This document shows, piece by piece, positions 1 through 8,244 of a stretch of 33,125 nucleotides of DNA. The DNA lies in NCBI GenBank assembly GCA_018436855.1, contig JAHDKO010000062.1, positions 1 through 33,125 on the forward strand, in the 5' to 3' direction. The translations under genes and the position numbers were made by a program. The number at the start of each line of letters is the position of its first letter. Position 1 is the stretch's first letter. The DNA is from Deltaproteobacteria bacterium (GTDB lineage Bacteria; Desulfobacterota; Desulfomonilia; UBA1062). Under the pieces are notes generated by a model. That model worked only from the letters and a program-made list of their open reading frames with translations. It searched no databases and was not told the DNA's origin.

Positions 1-243
1 GGGACGGGTTCACATTTCCGGATATTGCTTTTCGAGGCCCATTTTCTGTCCATGAGTTTTCACCAGCCTCAGAACCGGTTTGCCTCCGGTGAACGGGTTC
101 CCCTTTTGCGTCGGTCCTCGAATGCGGTACTTGAGAACACTTCAGCGCCCGGGAATATTATTCGTAGCGGCTTCCATATTGTGCCTCCGGTCTTATCTTC
201 CGGGCCGGGAGACAAATAATCGAAAAAGGGTGGGGGGTCTGAT

Positions 244-690
244 ATGAAAACGATCGCATTTCTTCTCGGTCTCGTCATTGCCGCCATGGGCTTTCTGGGC
301 ATTGCATCACCCGGAATGCTCATCTCCGTGGTCAGGAGGTTCGCCAGCCCTGCAGGCGTGTATGCCGCTGCCGCAATACGATTGATCATGGGCCTGGCGC
401 TCTATCTTTCCGCCCCTGTTTCACGCATTCCCCATGCCGTACGCACCCTGGGCGACATCACCCTGGCTGCAGGGGCCATCACACCCTTTTTCGGGCCCGA
501 GCGCTTCCGAGCGGTCCTGGCGTGGTGGTCAGCACGGGGACCTGCTTTCATCCGTGCGTGGTCGCTCGTTGCCGTGGCTTTCGGCCTTTTTACGGCATGG
601 TCTCTGGCGCCGGCCGGAAGGAAGCGCATTTCCCGTACTCCATCGGAGCAGGAGAACGCGGAGCAGGAAGTGGGCGAGGGCCGGGGCTGA
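244..690 (+). CDS. small hydrophobic membrane protein, function unknown
   Basis: Predicted inner-membrane protein of 148 residues with about four hydrophobic segments: residues 4-22, roughly 39-56, 68-85 and 104-122. A charged, glutamate-rich tail follows and is probably cytoplasmic. The ATG at 244 is preceded by a G-rich ribosome-binding region (GGGTGGGGGG) about five bases upstream. I do not recognise a named family and see no catalytic motif. It lies upstream of the ppsR-like gene with a gap of about 127 bases, so co-transcription is possible but not shown. The overlapping reading frames on both strands look like shadows. Reality of the gene is fairly likely; function is unknown. Confidence 0.6.
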   Translation: MKTIAFLLGLVIAAMGFLGIASPGMLISVVRRFASPAGVYAAAAIRLIMGLALYLSAPVSRIPHAVRTLGDITLAAGAITPFFGPERFRAVLAWWSARGPAFIRAWSLVAVAFGLFTAWSLAPAGRKRISRTPSEQENAEQEVGEGRG

Positions 691-817
691 AAGCCGCGGC
701 CTGCGTATAATCAGTGTATTCGTCCGCTTGTCAGGACAACGTGATACACGTCATGGGGAAGGGAGGGCGGACAAAGGATACCGGAGCCGAAAGGCACGCG
801 GGAACGGAGACCGAACC

Positions 818-1633
818 ATGGTGAACATGACCAACCCCATATTCATCGTGTCCGGGGGGGCGGGGACCAGTGGGGAGCAGCTCGTCAACACCGTGCTGGC
901 CCAGTTTCCGGACAACGGGATGACGGCGGTGATCGAGGGGAATATCCGGCTCGGGTCACAGATCGAACGGGTGGTAAACGAGGCGAGAAAGCGCAACGGC
1001 ACTATCGTTCACACCCTGGTGGATTCCGTGCTCAGGAGCACCTTGGTCCGCCTGGCAAAAGAACAGGGCGTCTTCGAGGTGGATCTGATGGGCCCGCTGC
1101 TCGACCGGCTCGCATCCGTGCTCGGCAGATCTCCTCTGGGCCGCCCCGGCCTCTACCGCGAGTTGCGCAAAGAATATTTCGACCGGGTATCCGCAATGGA
1201 TTTCGCCATGTCCCACGATGACGGCCAGAGCCCCGAAGACTGGCCAAAAGCCGATGTGCTGATCATCGGAGTATCCCGGACGGGCAAGACTCCCTTGTGT
1301 GTGTACCTGTCGGTTCTGGGGCTGAAGGCGGCCAACTGTCCCATCATTGCCGGAGTGCCCATGCCCGAAGAGCTCTACCGGCTGGAACAGTCGCGCGTGG
1401 CGGGATTGAGCATCGACCCCGACCGTCTGCTGGCCATCCGGAGCAGGAGAATGGGCCATATCGGCGCTCAGGCCCGGACAGGGTACACCGATCCTGCCGC
1501 GATCGACGAAGAGATCTCCGAGGCTCGAAGGGTATTCAATAAGGGCGGATTCTTTGTCCTCAACATGACCGAGAGGACCATCGAGGCAGGCGCCGACGAG
1601 ATCATCAAACGAGTAGGCAGGATATCGATATGA
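818..1633 (+). CDS. ppsR: PEP synthase regulatory protein (bifunctional kinase/pyrophosphorylase, DUF299/PSRP)
   Basis: Cytosolic regulator of the DUF299 family. These enzymes inactivate phosphoenolpyruvate synthase or pyruvate,phosphate dikinase by ADP-dependent phosphorylation of a threonine and reactivate it by Pi-dependent dephosphorylation, so they set the pyruvate/PEP balance. From the ATG at 818 the protein has 271 residues, the usual family length. The N-terminus (IFIVSGGAGTSGEQ) and the P-loop-like GVSRTGKTP at residues 151-159 are characteristic. The frame is open much further upstream, but the family homology starts at 818, where a GGAG ribosome-binding site sits about eight bases before the ATG. 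The target enzyme (PpsA or PpdK) is not in this window. The family call is strong; which dikinase it controls cannot be told here. Confidence 0.93.
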   Translation: MVNMTNPIFIVSGGAGTSGEQLVNTVLAQFPDNGMTAVIEGNIRLGSQIERVVNEARKRNGTIVHTLVDSVLRSTLVRLAKEQGVFEVDLMGPLLDRLASVLGRSPLGRPGLYRELRKEYFDRVSAMDFAMSHDDGQSPEDWPKADVLIIGVSRTGKTPLCVYLSVLGLKAANCPIIAGVPMPEELYRLEQSRVAGLSIDPDRLLAIRSRRMGHIGAQARTGYTDPAAIDEEISEARRVFNKGGFFVLNMTERTIEAGADEIIKRVGRISI

Positions 1634-1727
1634 TTCATGGCGCGGGGCAGAGCATCTGCAATAACCGGTGTTAAAAAAAGGTTGGATTGTTCCTCAGTCA
1701 TATACAACCCGAAAGGAGAAAAGAATT

Positions 1728-2018
1728 ATGCCGAAGGTGGACTTTACCCAGGAAAATATCGGCAAGTGCCTGTGCGGCGAGTGCCCTGTCCAGGCGCAAA
1801 GCGCCTGTGCCAAAGAAAAATATGCAGAGGCGCAGAAGGTACAGGGGATGCCCGGTCCCGATCAGGTTCCAGGCCTCTACTGCTCAACGGGCAAGGCGAC
1901 CTGCCAGGATCTCAGGTGGGTGCAGCACTGCCTGTGTCCGGGCTGCCTCGTATGGGCTGAAAACGGCCTGAAATCGAACCACTACTGCTCCCGCGGAAGC
2001 GCCGACCAGAGCGAGTAG
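1728..2018 (+). CDS. cysteine-rich DUF2769 family protein
   Basis: Small soluble protein of 96 residues with at least nine cysteines. They are arranged as CLCGEC near residues 14-19, then single cysteines, then CLCPGC near residue 70 and a last cysteine close to the C-terminus. The pattern matches my recollection of the DUF2769 family, found in methanogens and anaerobic deltaproteobacteria. The cysteine spacing suggests metal or Fe-S binding; that is inference, as the family has no assigned function. The ATG at 1728 follows a clear ribosome-binding site (GAAAGGAGAA). A longer in-frame extension to 1668 lacks one and is not used. It lies about 95 bases after ppsR. Confidence 0.82.
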   Translation: MPKVDFTQENIGKCLCGECPVQAQSACAKEKYAEAQKVQGMPGPDQVPGLYCSTGKATCQDLRWVQHCLCPGCLVWAENGLKSNHYCSRGSADQSE

Positions 2019-2056
2019 ACCAGCGGCATCGTGTATTCCTTCATCGGAATGTCGTC

Positions 2057-2434
2057 ATGAATGTCCGGACCACCCGCGAGGTCTTCGAGGACCATCTCGA
2101 TCTCGCCCGGAGAGGCGATCTGGAAACCGACCTCAGGCGGAACTTTGCCCAAGACTGTGTCCTCCTCACCGGTTATGGTGTCTTCCGGGGTCATCGGGGT
2201 GTCCGTGATGCCGCCGATCTTCTGGACAATCAACTGGGAAAAGTGCATTATGCATACAACAACAGGCTCTGGCACGAGGAAGTTGCTTTTCTTGAATGGT
2301 CCGCAGAGTCCGGACGCGCAAGCATAGAAGACGGTGCCGATTCGTTCTGGGTGAGAGACGGCTTTATACGGGTCATGACCATCCATTACACGGTCAGGGA
2401 AAAAGCGTCCGGAAAACACGATACAGGCGGCTGA
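2057..2434 (+). CDS. NTF2-like/SnoaL-like fold protein
   Basis: Protein of 125 residues with the look of the NTF2-like superfamily (SnoaL-like): an N-terminal helix (TREVFEDHLDLARRGDLE), then a segment on an uncharged cavity (DCVLLTGYGVFRGHRGV), and a C-terminal strand ending in WVRDGFIRVMTIHYTV. The family spans small-molecule isomerases, dehydratases and binding proteins, so no substrate can be assigned. It begins 38 bases after the DUF2769 gene. The ribosome-binding site before the ATG at 2057 is weak. The minus-strand frame across the same bases lacks family features and is treated as a shadow. Confidence 0.8.
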   Translation: MNVRTTREVFEDHLDLARRGDLETDLRRNFAQDCVLLTGYGVFRGHRGVRDAADLLDNQLGKVHYAYNNRLWHEEVAFLEWSAESGRASIEDGADSFWVRDGFIRVMTIHYTVREKASGKHDTGG

Positions 2435-2592
2435 ACAACCGGAGATCATCGGTCGTTGCCCGCTCATGGCGGCCGGTGGACCCGGAGATACATACCGGCA
2501 GGGCACCCGGTGCGGGATGATGAACGGCCCGACCGGCAGGAGGTTCCTGCGCCCTGCCCGGTACGAATGAACCGGTCGGGAGGGGTTTTGCC

Positions 2593-3603
2593 ATGCATGA
2601 CGAAGTGCAGGTCGTCTACGGACAGGCCAATCACGCCAGGTATCGCGGCCAGCCCCAGGGTCATTATGAGAGCTTCTTCCAGAGAGCCAACCACCCCGAG
2701 CGCCCGTTCGCCTTCTGGATCAGATACACCCTCTTCAGCCCGGCCCACCGCCCGGGCGATGCCGTCGGTGAGCTCTGGGCCGTATTCTTCAACGGCGAGA
2801 CCATGAGGCACACCGCGGTCAAAAAAGAGCTGCACTTGAGCGAATGCCTGTTCGACACCACCAGGCTCCATGTCTGCATCGGCGATGCAGAGCTCACCGA
2901 GACGGCATTCAGGGGCGACGCCCGCACAGGGAACGACAGCATCGCCTGGGACCTTTCCTACGGACAGGGGTCTGGGCCGCTTCTCCTCCTTCCCGCCGCA
3001 CTGTACCGGACCACGCTGCCTGCCGCGAAAAGCCTGGTGGGCATGCCCCTGGCGCGATATTCCGGCAGCATGGAGGTCAACGGCGAGGTGGTGGAGCTCT
3101 CTGACTGGGTAGGGAGCCAGAACCACAACTGGGGCTCCCGGCATACCGATCTCTATGCCTGGGGACAGGTGGCGGGGTTCGACACACACCCGGAGAGTTT
3201 CCTGGAGGTCGCCACGGCGCGGCTCAAGGTGGGGTCTCTCTGGACTCCTCCCATAACCCCTCTGGTGCTGCGGCACCGGGGCAGGGAGCATGCGCTCAAC
3301 GGTCTGCTCCGGTCGGTGACGGCGAAAGGGCGGTTCGGCTATTTCTTCTGGAACTTTGCATCCGAGAACCGCGACGTGGCGGTTCAGGGTACCATAGTGG
3401 CTCCCAGGAGCGCATTCGTGGGACTCAATTACTACAATCCACCGGGAGGGGCCAAGCACTGCCTCAACACCAAGCTCGCGGTGTGCTCGATGCGGCTCGA
3501 AGACAAGGCGGACGGCACGTCCGAGGTGCTCGAAACCAGGAGCCGGGCGGCGTTTGAAATCCTCACCGACGACAGAAGCCACGGGGTGCCCGTCGCGGTA
3601 TAG
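2593..3603 (+). CDS. CrtC/AttH-type lipocalin-like protein
   Basis: Protein of 336 residues resembling the lipocalin-like family that contains carotenoid 1,2-hydratase (CrtC) and AttH. The signature is the QNHNWGSRH segment at about residues 174-182, embedded in beta-rich sequence with many aromatic residues (FFWNFAS, YAWGQVAGF). There is no signal peptide. CrtC acts in carotenoid synthesis, but no other carotenoid gene is present, so the substrate is unknown; a hydrophobic ligand is likely from the fold. The ATG at 2593 is preceded by GGGAGGGG. The gap of 158 bases to the upstream gene has no recognised signal. The opposite strand is also open over much of this gene, which is common in GC-rich DNA and is taken as a shadow. 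Confidence 0.75.
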   Translation: MHDEVQVVYGQANHARYRGQPQGHYESFFQRANHPERPFAFWIRYTLFSPAHRPGDAVGELWAVFFNGETMRHTAVKKELHLSECLFDTTRLHVCIGDAELTETAFRGDARTGNDSIAWDLSYGQGSGPLLLLPAALYRTTLPAAKSLVGMPLARYSGSMEVNGEVVELSDWVGSQNHNWGSRHTDLYAWGQVAGFDTHPESFLEVATARLKVGSLWTPPITPLVLRHRGREHALNGLLRSVTAKGRFGYFFWNFASENRDVAVQGTIVAPRSAFVGLNYYNPPGGAKHCLNTKLAVCSMRLEDKADGTSEVLETRSRAAFEILTDDRSHGVPVAV

Positions 3604-3734
3604 ACCGCGGCGGGAAACACGCCCGGCGGGATGGGTTTCTCCGGGCAGCGGCGGGGAAATTCTCTCCCGGGCAGAGGGCAGGGACTGTCGCTGCTTCTGC
3701 AGGACATGAAAACAACAGGAATGGAGAGACGAAC

Positions 3735-4172
3735 ATGGCACAGATGATCCAGGTGAAGCAGACAAAAAAGATCATGGGCAGGCTCGGGTGCGGTGCCGAC
3801 CTGCTGGAAGAGATCACCGCGGTGTGCAAAGAGCACGATATCCGGCTGGGCCGCGTCGAAGCCATCGGTGCAGTGAAAAAGGCAAACATCGGGTTTTATG
3901 ATCAGCAAACCCGGACATATGCATATCTTGCCCTGAACAGGGAAATGGAGATCACCAAGCTCTCGGGGAACGTCTCGGTCAAGGACGGCCAGGTGTTCGT
4001 GCACGCCCACGTGACCCTGGCGGACGAGACGGGACGGGCATACGGGGGGCATCTCGCCGAGGGCACCATCGTCTTTGCCTGCGAGTGCATCATCGAGGCC
4101 TTCGAGGGGCAGGCACTCGAGCGGGTATTCGACGGGGAAACCGGCCTGGCCCTGTGGGACATAAGGGAATAG
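3735..4172 (+). CDS. PPC/DUF296 domain protein
   Basis: Single-domain protein of 145 residues of the PPC (DUF296) family. Plant members are the C-terminal part of AT-hook proteins; prokaryotic members are stand-alone trimers of unknown role that bind a metal with three histidines. The matching histidines here are H90, H92 and H106 in HAHVTLADETGRAYGGHL. The N-terminal part shows the family pattern, with a cysteine-containing GCGADLLEEI segment and AIGAV. No AT-hook is present, so DNA binding should not be assumed. The ATG at 3735 has a GGAGAG ribosome-binding site. A terminator follows about 60 bases after the stop. Confidence 0.87.
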   Translation: MAQMIQVKQTKKIMGRLGCGADLLEEITAVCKEHDIRLGRVEAIGAVKKANIGFYDQQTRTYAYLALNREMEITKLSGNVSVKDGQVFVHAHVTLADETGRAYGGHLAEGTIVFACECIIEAFEGQALERVFDGETGLALWDIRE

Positions 4173-4232
4173 GGCCGGAGCTCAAGGACGATACGTCACG
4201 TCCCGCCATCGAGAGGGCGCCGCATCACCAGG

Positions 4233-4261
4233 CAGGCCCGGCCTGAAGGGCGCCTGTTTTT
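4233..4261 (+). terminator. intrinsic terminator after the PPC-domain gene
   Basis: A GC-rich stem pairs CAGGC-CC with GGG-CGCCTG, with one bulged base and a loop of about nine bases, followed directly by five T. It lies between the PPC gene and the convergent transporter gene. The T run is on the plus strand only, so it serves plus-strand transcription. Confidence 0.6.
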
Positions 4262-4262
4262 C

Positions 4263-5207
4263 TCAGAGGGATTCTTCCCCTGCGGGGGTGCTCTCCGGCT
4301 CGTTCCTGCGTTCACGCGCAGCGCCGGTGTGCTGGATCACCAGCCCGGCCACGATGAGCACGAGGCCCGCAACCGTGGATGCAAGTATCTCTTCGCCCAC
4401 GAACACCCGGATGAAAACCAGTGAGAGAAAGGGAGACAGAAAGATCAGGTAGCCCACCCGGGCGGTGTTCTCGGCGTATTTCAAGGCGTGGAGCCACAGC
4501 ACGAAGGTGATGCCCATCTCGAACAGGCCCACGTAGGCCGCGCCGGCGAGTCCGGGCAGCGAGGTGACCCGGATGTCGGAGAAGACCAGGCAGAACACGA
4601 AGACAAAGGGCAGCCCGAACAGGAAATTGAGCAGGAGTCCCGCCACCGGGTCGCGGCGGTCCCGGGTGTTGTAGATCCAGTATAGTGCCCACAGGACCGT
4701 GCTGCCGAGAGCGAGCGCGACGCCCGGCAGGCTGACGCCGGCCAGGCCCGTGATGCTGCCTTTCGTGGAGATGATGGCCACGCCCAGATAGCTGATGAGC
4801 CCGGCCGTGATTTCCTGCACGCCGATCTTCTGCCCCAGCAGCGGGATGGAAAGAAACGCGAGGGTGAGTGCCCAGGTATAGTTGATGGGCTGGGCGATCT
4901 GAGCGGGCAGGAGGTCGTATGCCTTGAACAGCACCAGGTAGTAGAGAAAGGGGTTGACGATGCCCAGGGCCAGGGACCGGGCATACTCCTTTCCCGTACA
5001 GGTGAATATGGCGCCCAGTCTACCCTGGATGGCGAGGATGCCCCCCAGCGCGGCAATGGAGAACAGCGACGAGTAGAGGAGCAGCTGGGCGGGGTCCAGA
5101 TGCCTGAGCGAGAGCTTGAACGCGGATGCGACCGTGGACCAGAGCAACACGGTAGCGATTCCGAAGAGATATGCGCGCCTTGGTTGATTCCTCATTCTGA
5201 CAGGCAT
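4263..5207 (-). CDS. EamA-type (DMT superfamily) membrane transporter
   Basis: Polytopic inner-membrane protein of 314 residues with about ten hydrophobic helices in two EamA repeats. The first repeat starts with FGIATVLLWSTVASAFKL, the second with VSLPGVALALGSTVLWALYWIYN. The tryptophan-containing first helices of the repeats are typical of the drug/metabolite transporter superfamily. The family exports small metabolites, often amino acids; substrate is not predictable. Two in-frame ATGs (5207 and 5195) are possible and neither has a clear ribosome-binding site. It is divergent from uvsE with only 46 bases between starts, so the two promoters must sit close together. Confidence 0.9.
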   Translation of the reverse strand: MPVRMRNQPRRAYLFGIATVLLWSTVASAFKLSLRHLDPAQLLLYSSLFSIAALGGILAIQGRLGAIFTCTGKEYARSLALGIVNPFLYYLVLFKAYDLLPAQIAQPINYTWALTLAFLSIPLLGQKIGVQEITAGLISYLGVAIISTKGSITGLAGVSLPGVALALGSTVLWALYWIYNTRDRRDPVAGLLLNFLFGLPFVFVFCLVFSDIRVTSLPGLAGAAYVGLFEMGITFVLWLHALKYAENTARVGYLIFLSPFLSLVFIRVFVGEEILASTVAGLVLIVAGLVIQHTGAARERRNEPESTPAGEESL

Positions 5208-5253
5208 TGTTAGTACGTCTTGGCTTCTCAGGTAAACAGCTTATTTCATATCT

Positions 5254-6135
5254 ATGATCCGGATCGGGTATGTGGGTGTCAATACCGAGCTGCCGAGCGC
5301 AAGCAGGACCTTCAGGCTCGCGGGCTATTCCCTTCAGAGGATGCTCGGGACCGTATCTGACAACCTCGCAACCCTTCAGCAGATTCTCGCATGGAACGCG
5401 GATCATGGGATATTTCTGTTCCGGATCACGTCCAACCTGATCCCCTTTGGGTCTCATCCGGTCAACAGGGGCGAGTGGAAACAGGTTCTCCGGCACGAGT
5501 TCGCGAACATCGGCCGTTTCATCAGGAACCAGGGCATGCGGGTCTCAATGCATCCCGGGCAGTATTCTGTGCTCAACAGCCCCCACGAGGCGACCCACGA
5601 GAACACCCTGCGCGAACTCGCCTATCACGAGGCCGTCTTCGCCCTGATGGAGTTGGGTTTCGACCACAAGATCGTAATCCACGGAGGCGGGGCCTACGGG
5701 AACAAGGCGAACGCGACCCGGGTGCTCATAGATCGGCTTTCAGCGCTCGACAGCCCGATACGCCTGCGCCTGGTGCTGGAAAACGACGAGCGGGTCTTCA
5801 CGGCCCGGGACATTCTCGCGATCTGTGAAGCCACCGGGATACCCGGGGTGCTGGATGTGTTCCACCATCGGGTATTGCCGAGTTTTCCCGGAAAGAGCAT
5901 CAGGGAGGTCATTGAAACATTCGCCCCTTCATGGGCAGGCACGCGGCAGAAGATCCACTACTCCAACCAGGAGCCCGGCAAGGTCCTGGGAAGCCACTCG
6001 TCGCGGGTGGACATTGACGAGTTCGGCAGTTTCCACGCAGAGGTCCGCGATCTAAACCTGGACATCATGCTCGAGGTCAAAGACAAGCAGGAATCGGTTC
6101 TGGCCCTGCGGAAGGCGTTTCCCGGCCTGCAGTGA
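5254..6135 (+). CDS. uvsE: UV damage endonuclease UvsE (UVDE)
   Basis: Metal-dependent TIM-barrel endonuclease that nicks DNA 5' of UV photoproducts and starts alternative excision repair. Length (293 residues) and opening (MIRIGYVGVN) fit the family. Visible metal-site and family elements are HPGQY (H100), VIHGGG (H143), LENDER (E176) and DVFHH (D201, H204). It starts with an ATG at 5254 without an obvious ribosome-binding site. It is divergently arranged with the EamA transporter and followed by a 316-base non-coding stretch. Family assignment is strong. Confidence 0.93.
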   Translation: MIRIGYVGVNTELPSASRTFRLAGYSLQRMLGTVSDNLATLQQILAWNADHGIFLFRITSNLIPFGSHPVNRGEWKQVLRHEFANIGRFIRNQGMRVSMHPGQYSVLNSPHEATHENTLRELAYHEAVFALMELGFDHKIVIHGGGAYGNKANATRVLIDRLSALDSPIRLRLVLENDERVFTARDILAICEATGIPGVLDVFHHRVLPSFPGKSIREVIETFAPSWAGTRQKIHYSNQEPGKVLGSHSSRVDIDEFGSFHAEVRDLNLDIMLEVKDKQESVLALRKAFPGLQ

Positions 6136-6451
6136 CAGCGCCGGGACATCGGGCTCTGTCGAGGTTCGTTCGATCCGGTGCAGAGATCCCTGCGCCGGTT
6201 TGCATTCCGATGCTCCGGCCAAGGGCAGGGACACAGGGCTTGAATCCTCATCCTGAGCTCCGGGTTAAGTTCGGTTCTCTCTTCACGCGGGTTCGATATT
6301 CATGTGATACCTGTTCTTCTCGACGAAGCATGGAGATTGGAATATATAATTATTATTGAGTATGTCGGCATTTGCAGTCTAATATCCACATACGCCGAAT
6401 TGATTCGATATACCCACTTGTTCGGCTGGCATTGATAAAGGAGGTATACGA
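6136..6451. other. non-coding stretch between uvsE and the methyltransferase gene
   Basis: No convincing gene. The first 170 bases are GC-rich with no recognised signal. The second half turns AT-rich and contains a perfect -10-like TATAAT at 6345-6350, but I see no good -35 at 16-18 bases. A strong ribosome-binding site (AAAGGAGG) lies just before the ATG at 6452. The change in base composition may mark the edge of an acquired segment. Confidence 0.5.
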
Positions 6452-7225
6452 ATGGACATGTGGAAGTTCTTTAACATCACGCACCGGGAGCACATTCTCT
6501 GCAATCCGATGAGTCTTGAGAAACTTGAACAGCTTATCACGCTTCTGCCTCTGAAACCTGGGGCACGCGTGCTTGATATCGCCACTGGAAAGGGCGAGTT
6601 TCTCATCAGGCTTGCAGAGCGGCACCGGCAGATGACAGGGACAGGAGTTGATTTCTCCCCCTACTGCATTGCTGATGTCCGCAAGAAGCATCAGGAACGT
6701 GCTCCGGATGCCCGACTCCATTTCTTGGAGATGGACGGGGCCAAGTATGTGCCAGAGACCTTGGAGAGCTTTGATCTGGCAGCCTGCATCGGTGCGAGTT
6801 GGGTTTATGGCGGGCACGCAGCGACGTTGAACGCGCTGCAGAAGATGGCAGCCCCGGAAAGCTGGATCGTTGTGGGAGAGCCGTACTGGCGGCATGAACC
6901 GGAACGAGAGTATTTAGAAGCGATCGGAGTGGCACGGAACGACATCGGGACACATTATCAGAATGTAGAGGCCGGTCGAGAGTGCGGATTGGAGGCGGTC
7001 TACACGCTCGTAAGCAGCCAGGATGACTGGGATAGATATGAAGGGTTACAGTGGTATGCTGCGGAAACCTGGGCGAGTGATCATCGGGATGATCCAGATG
7101 TGGAGACCGTGCTGAAGCAAGTGCGTGAGAGTAAGACAGCGTATCTGAGATGGGGACGGGAAACGCTGGGGTGGGCGATTTATGTGTTCAAGAAGGGAGG
7201 GTATAGCACGGTCCCGGTTGGCTGA
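6452..7225 (+). CDS. class I SAM-dependent methyltransferase
   Basis: Cytosolic protein of 257 residues with a Rossmann-fold methyltransferase core. Motif I is RVLDIATGKGEFLIRLA at residues 39-55, followed by an acidic position in GVDFSPYC and a later LHFLEMDGA segment (motif II/III). The substrate cannot be told. The ATG at 6452 is preceded by AAAGGAGG, one of the best ribosome-binding sites in the window. Codon use is visibly richer in A/T third positions (GAT, TAT, GAA, CAT) than in the neighbours, and the upstream DNA is AT-rich. With its isolated position between uvsE and the N-ATPase operon, this suggests horizontal acquisition (inference). Family certain, function open. Confidence 0.88.
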   Translation: MDMWKFFNITHREHILCNPMSLEKLEQLITLLPLKPGARVLDIATGKGEFLIRLAERHRQMTGTGVDFSPYCIADVRKKHQERAPDARLHFLEMDGAKYVPETLESFDLAACIGASWVYGGHAATLNALQKMAAPESWIVVGEPYWRHEPEREYLEAIGVARNDIGTHYQNVEAGRECGLEAVYTLVSSQDDWDRYEGLQWYAAETWASDHRDDPDVETVLKQVRESKTAYLRWGRETLGWAIYVFKKGGYSTVPVG

Positions 7226-7320
7226 CGCGCCTTATTGGGCATGCCCATGACGAGCCGGATGAGAAAAGAGGCCCCTGCACTGAACAGCACTTCAACAGGT
7301 GGCTCGCATTTTGGCGTTGT

Positions 7321-8244
7321 CTATCTCCGGCTCCCCTTTGGCGCCTTTTTCATGACCCGCGTGTCCGCCTCCAGGGCCTCGTAGCCCGAGACGATGTCCA
7401 GGAGCTCCTCGGTGATGGTCATCTGGCGCTGGCGGTGGAAGGCGGCGAAGATTTCCTCCAGGTGGTCCTCGATGTTCTTCTCCGCGTTCTGCATGGCCGC
7501 GAGCCTGCTCGCGTTTTCGCTTGCAAGGGACTCGGTGAAGGCCTGGAACAGGGACACGAAGAAGTATTCTCTTAAGAGCGAGAGGAAGAGGGGGTCGAAG
7601 TCCATGGTATACATGGGCAGGGTGCCCGATTCCCAGGGGCGCGAGCGGATGTCGTTGAGCCAGGTGCGGTCGATGGGCAGGAGCCGCATGGTCCTGGGGG
7701 CGAAGGTGGCCCCGGAGATATAGTGGTTGTAGAACAGGTAGATGTGCTGAATCTGCCGGGTGAAGTGCCATTCTTCCAGGATCATCATGATTTCCTGGAC
7801 CATGGGGGTAACGCCAACCGTCGAGCTCGGGGTGAAGAGCGTGTCGTAGATGGCGTGGTCAGCGCGTTCCAGATGGTCTTTCACCCGCTCTCCGACGGCG
7901 AGCATGACCCGGTTGGGCGCCGGGACGTTCAGGCTGTCCAGCTCCGAGACGGCATGGGCCACGACCTGGGTGTTGAACTGGCCGCACAGCCCCTGATCCG
8001 ACCCGAAGACGATGGCGCCCGCCTGGTTCATGGGCATGACGCCGAGCTGGATCTCTGACTCCTCGCGCGACTGCAGAACTACCTGGAGCCCCATCTCCAC
8101 GGTCCGGTTATAGTCCATGAGCGACTCGACCGCACGCTGATACTGCCTGATGCTCACCGCGGCCAGTGCCTTCATGGTCTTCACGACCGAGAGCAGGTCC
8201 TGGGTGCTCTTGATCTTTCGTTTTAAGGAATCAGTGGTCTGCAT
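7321..8244 (-). CDS. atpG: N-ATPase F1 gamma subunit
   Basis: Central-stalk subunit of the N-type (alternate) F1Fo-ATPase, 307 residues. It opens with the conserved helix [20 protein letters not shown] and ends with the matching C-terminal helix, including [20 protein letters not shown]. In between are family features such as [12 protein letters not shown]. It is the last gene of the operon and its start overlaps the end of atpA by 14 bases, suggesting translational coupling. The gamma at the end of the operon is a hallmark of the N-ATPase order atpDCQRBEFAG, unlike the standard atpBEFHAGDC order. Confidence 0.95.
   Translation of the reverse strand: MQTTDSLKRKIKSTQDLLSVVKTMKALAAVSIRQYQRAVESLMDYNRTVEMGLQVVLQSREESEIQLGVMPMNQAGAIVFGSDQGLCGQFNTQVVAHAVSELDSLNVPAPNRVMLAVGERVKDHLERADHAIYDTLFTPSSTVGVTPMVQEIMMILEEWHFTRQIQHIYLFYNHYISGATFAPRTMRLLPIDRTWLNDIRSRPWESGTLPMYTMDFDPLFLSLLREYFFVSLFQAFTESLASENASRLAAMQNAEKNIEDHLEEIFAAFHRQRQMTITEELLDIVSGYEALEADTRVMKKAPKGSRR

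Noticed and set aside
1..243. Short open frames at the left edge on both strands, such as 25-219 (+) and 69-389 (-)
   Set aside because: No ribosome-binding site, no family features, biased composition; I see nothing reliable in this stretch.
2464..3765. 433-residue minus-strand frame opposite the CrtC-like gene
   Set aside because: Family signature and ribosome-binding site are on the plus strand; the minus frame looks like a shadow.
7236..7247. Perfect 12-base palindrome TGGGCATGCCCA between the methyltransferase and atpG
   Set aside because: No loop, no T run and no second copy nearby; may be chance, so not called as terminator or operator.
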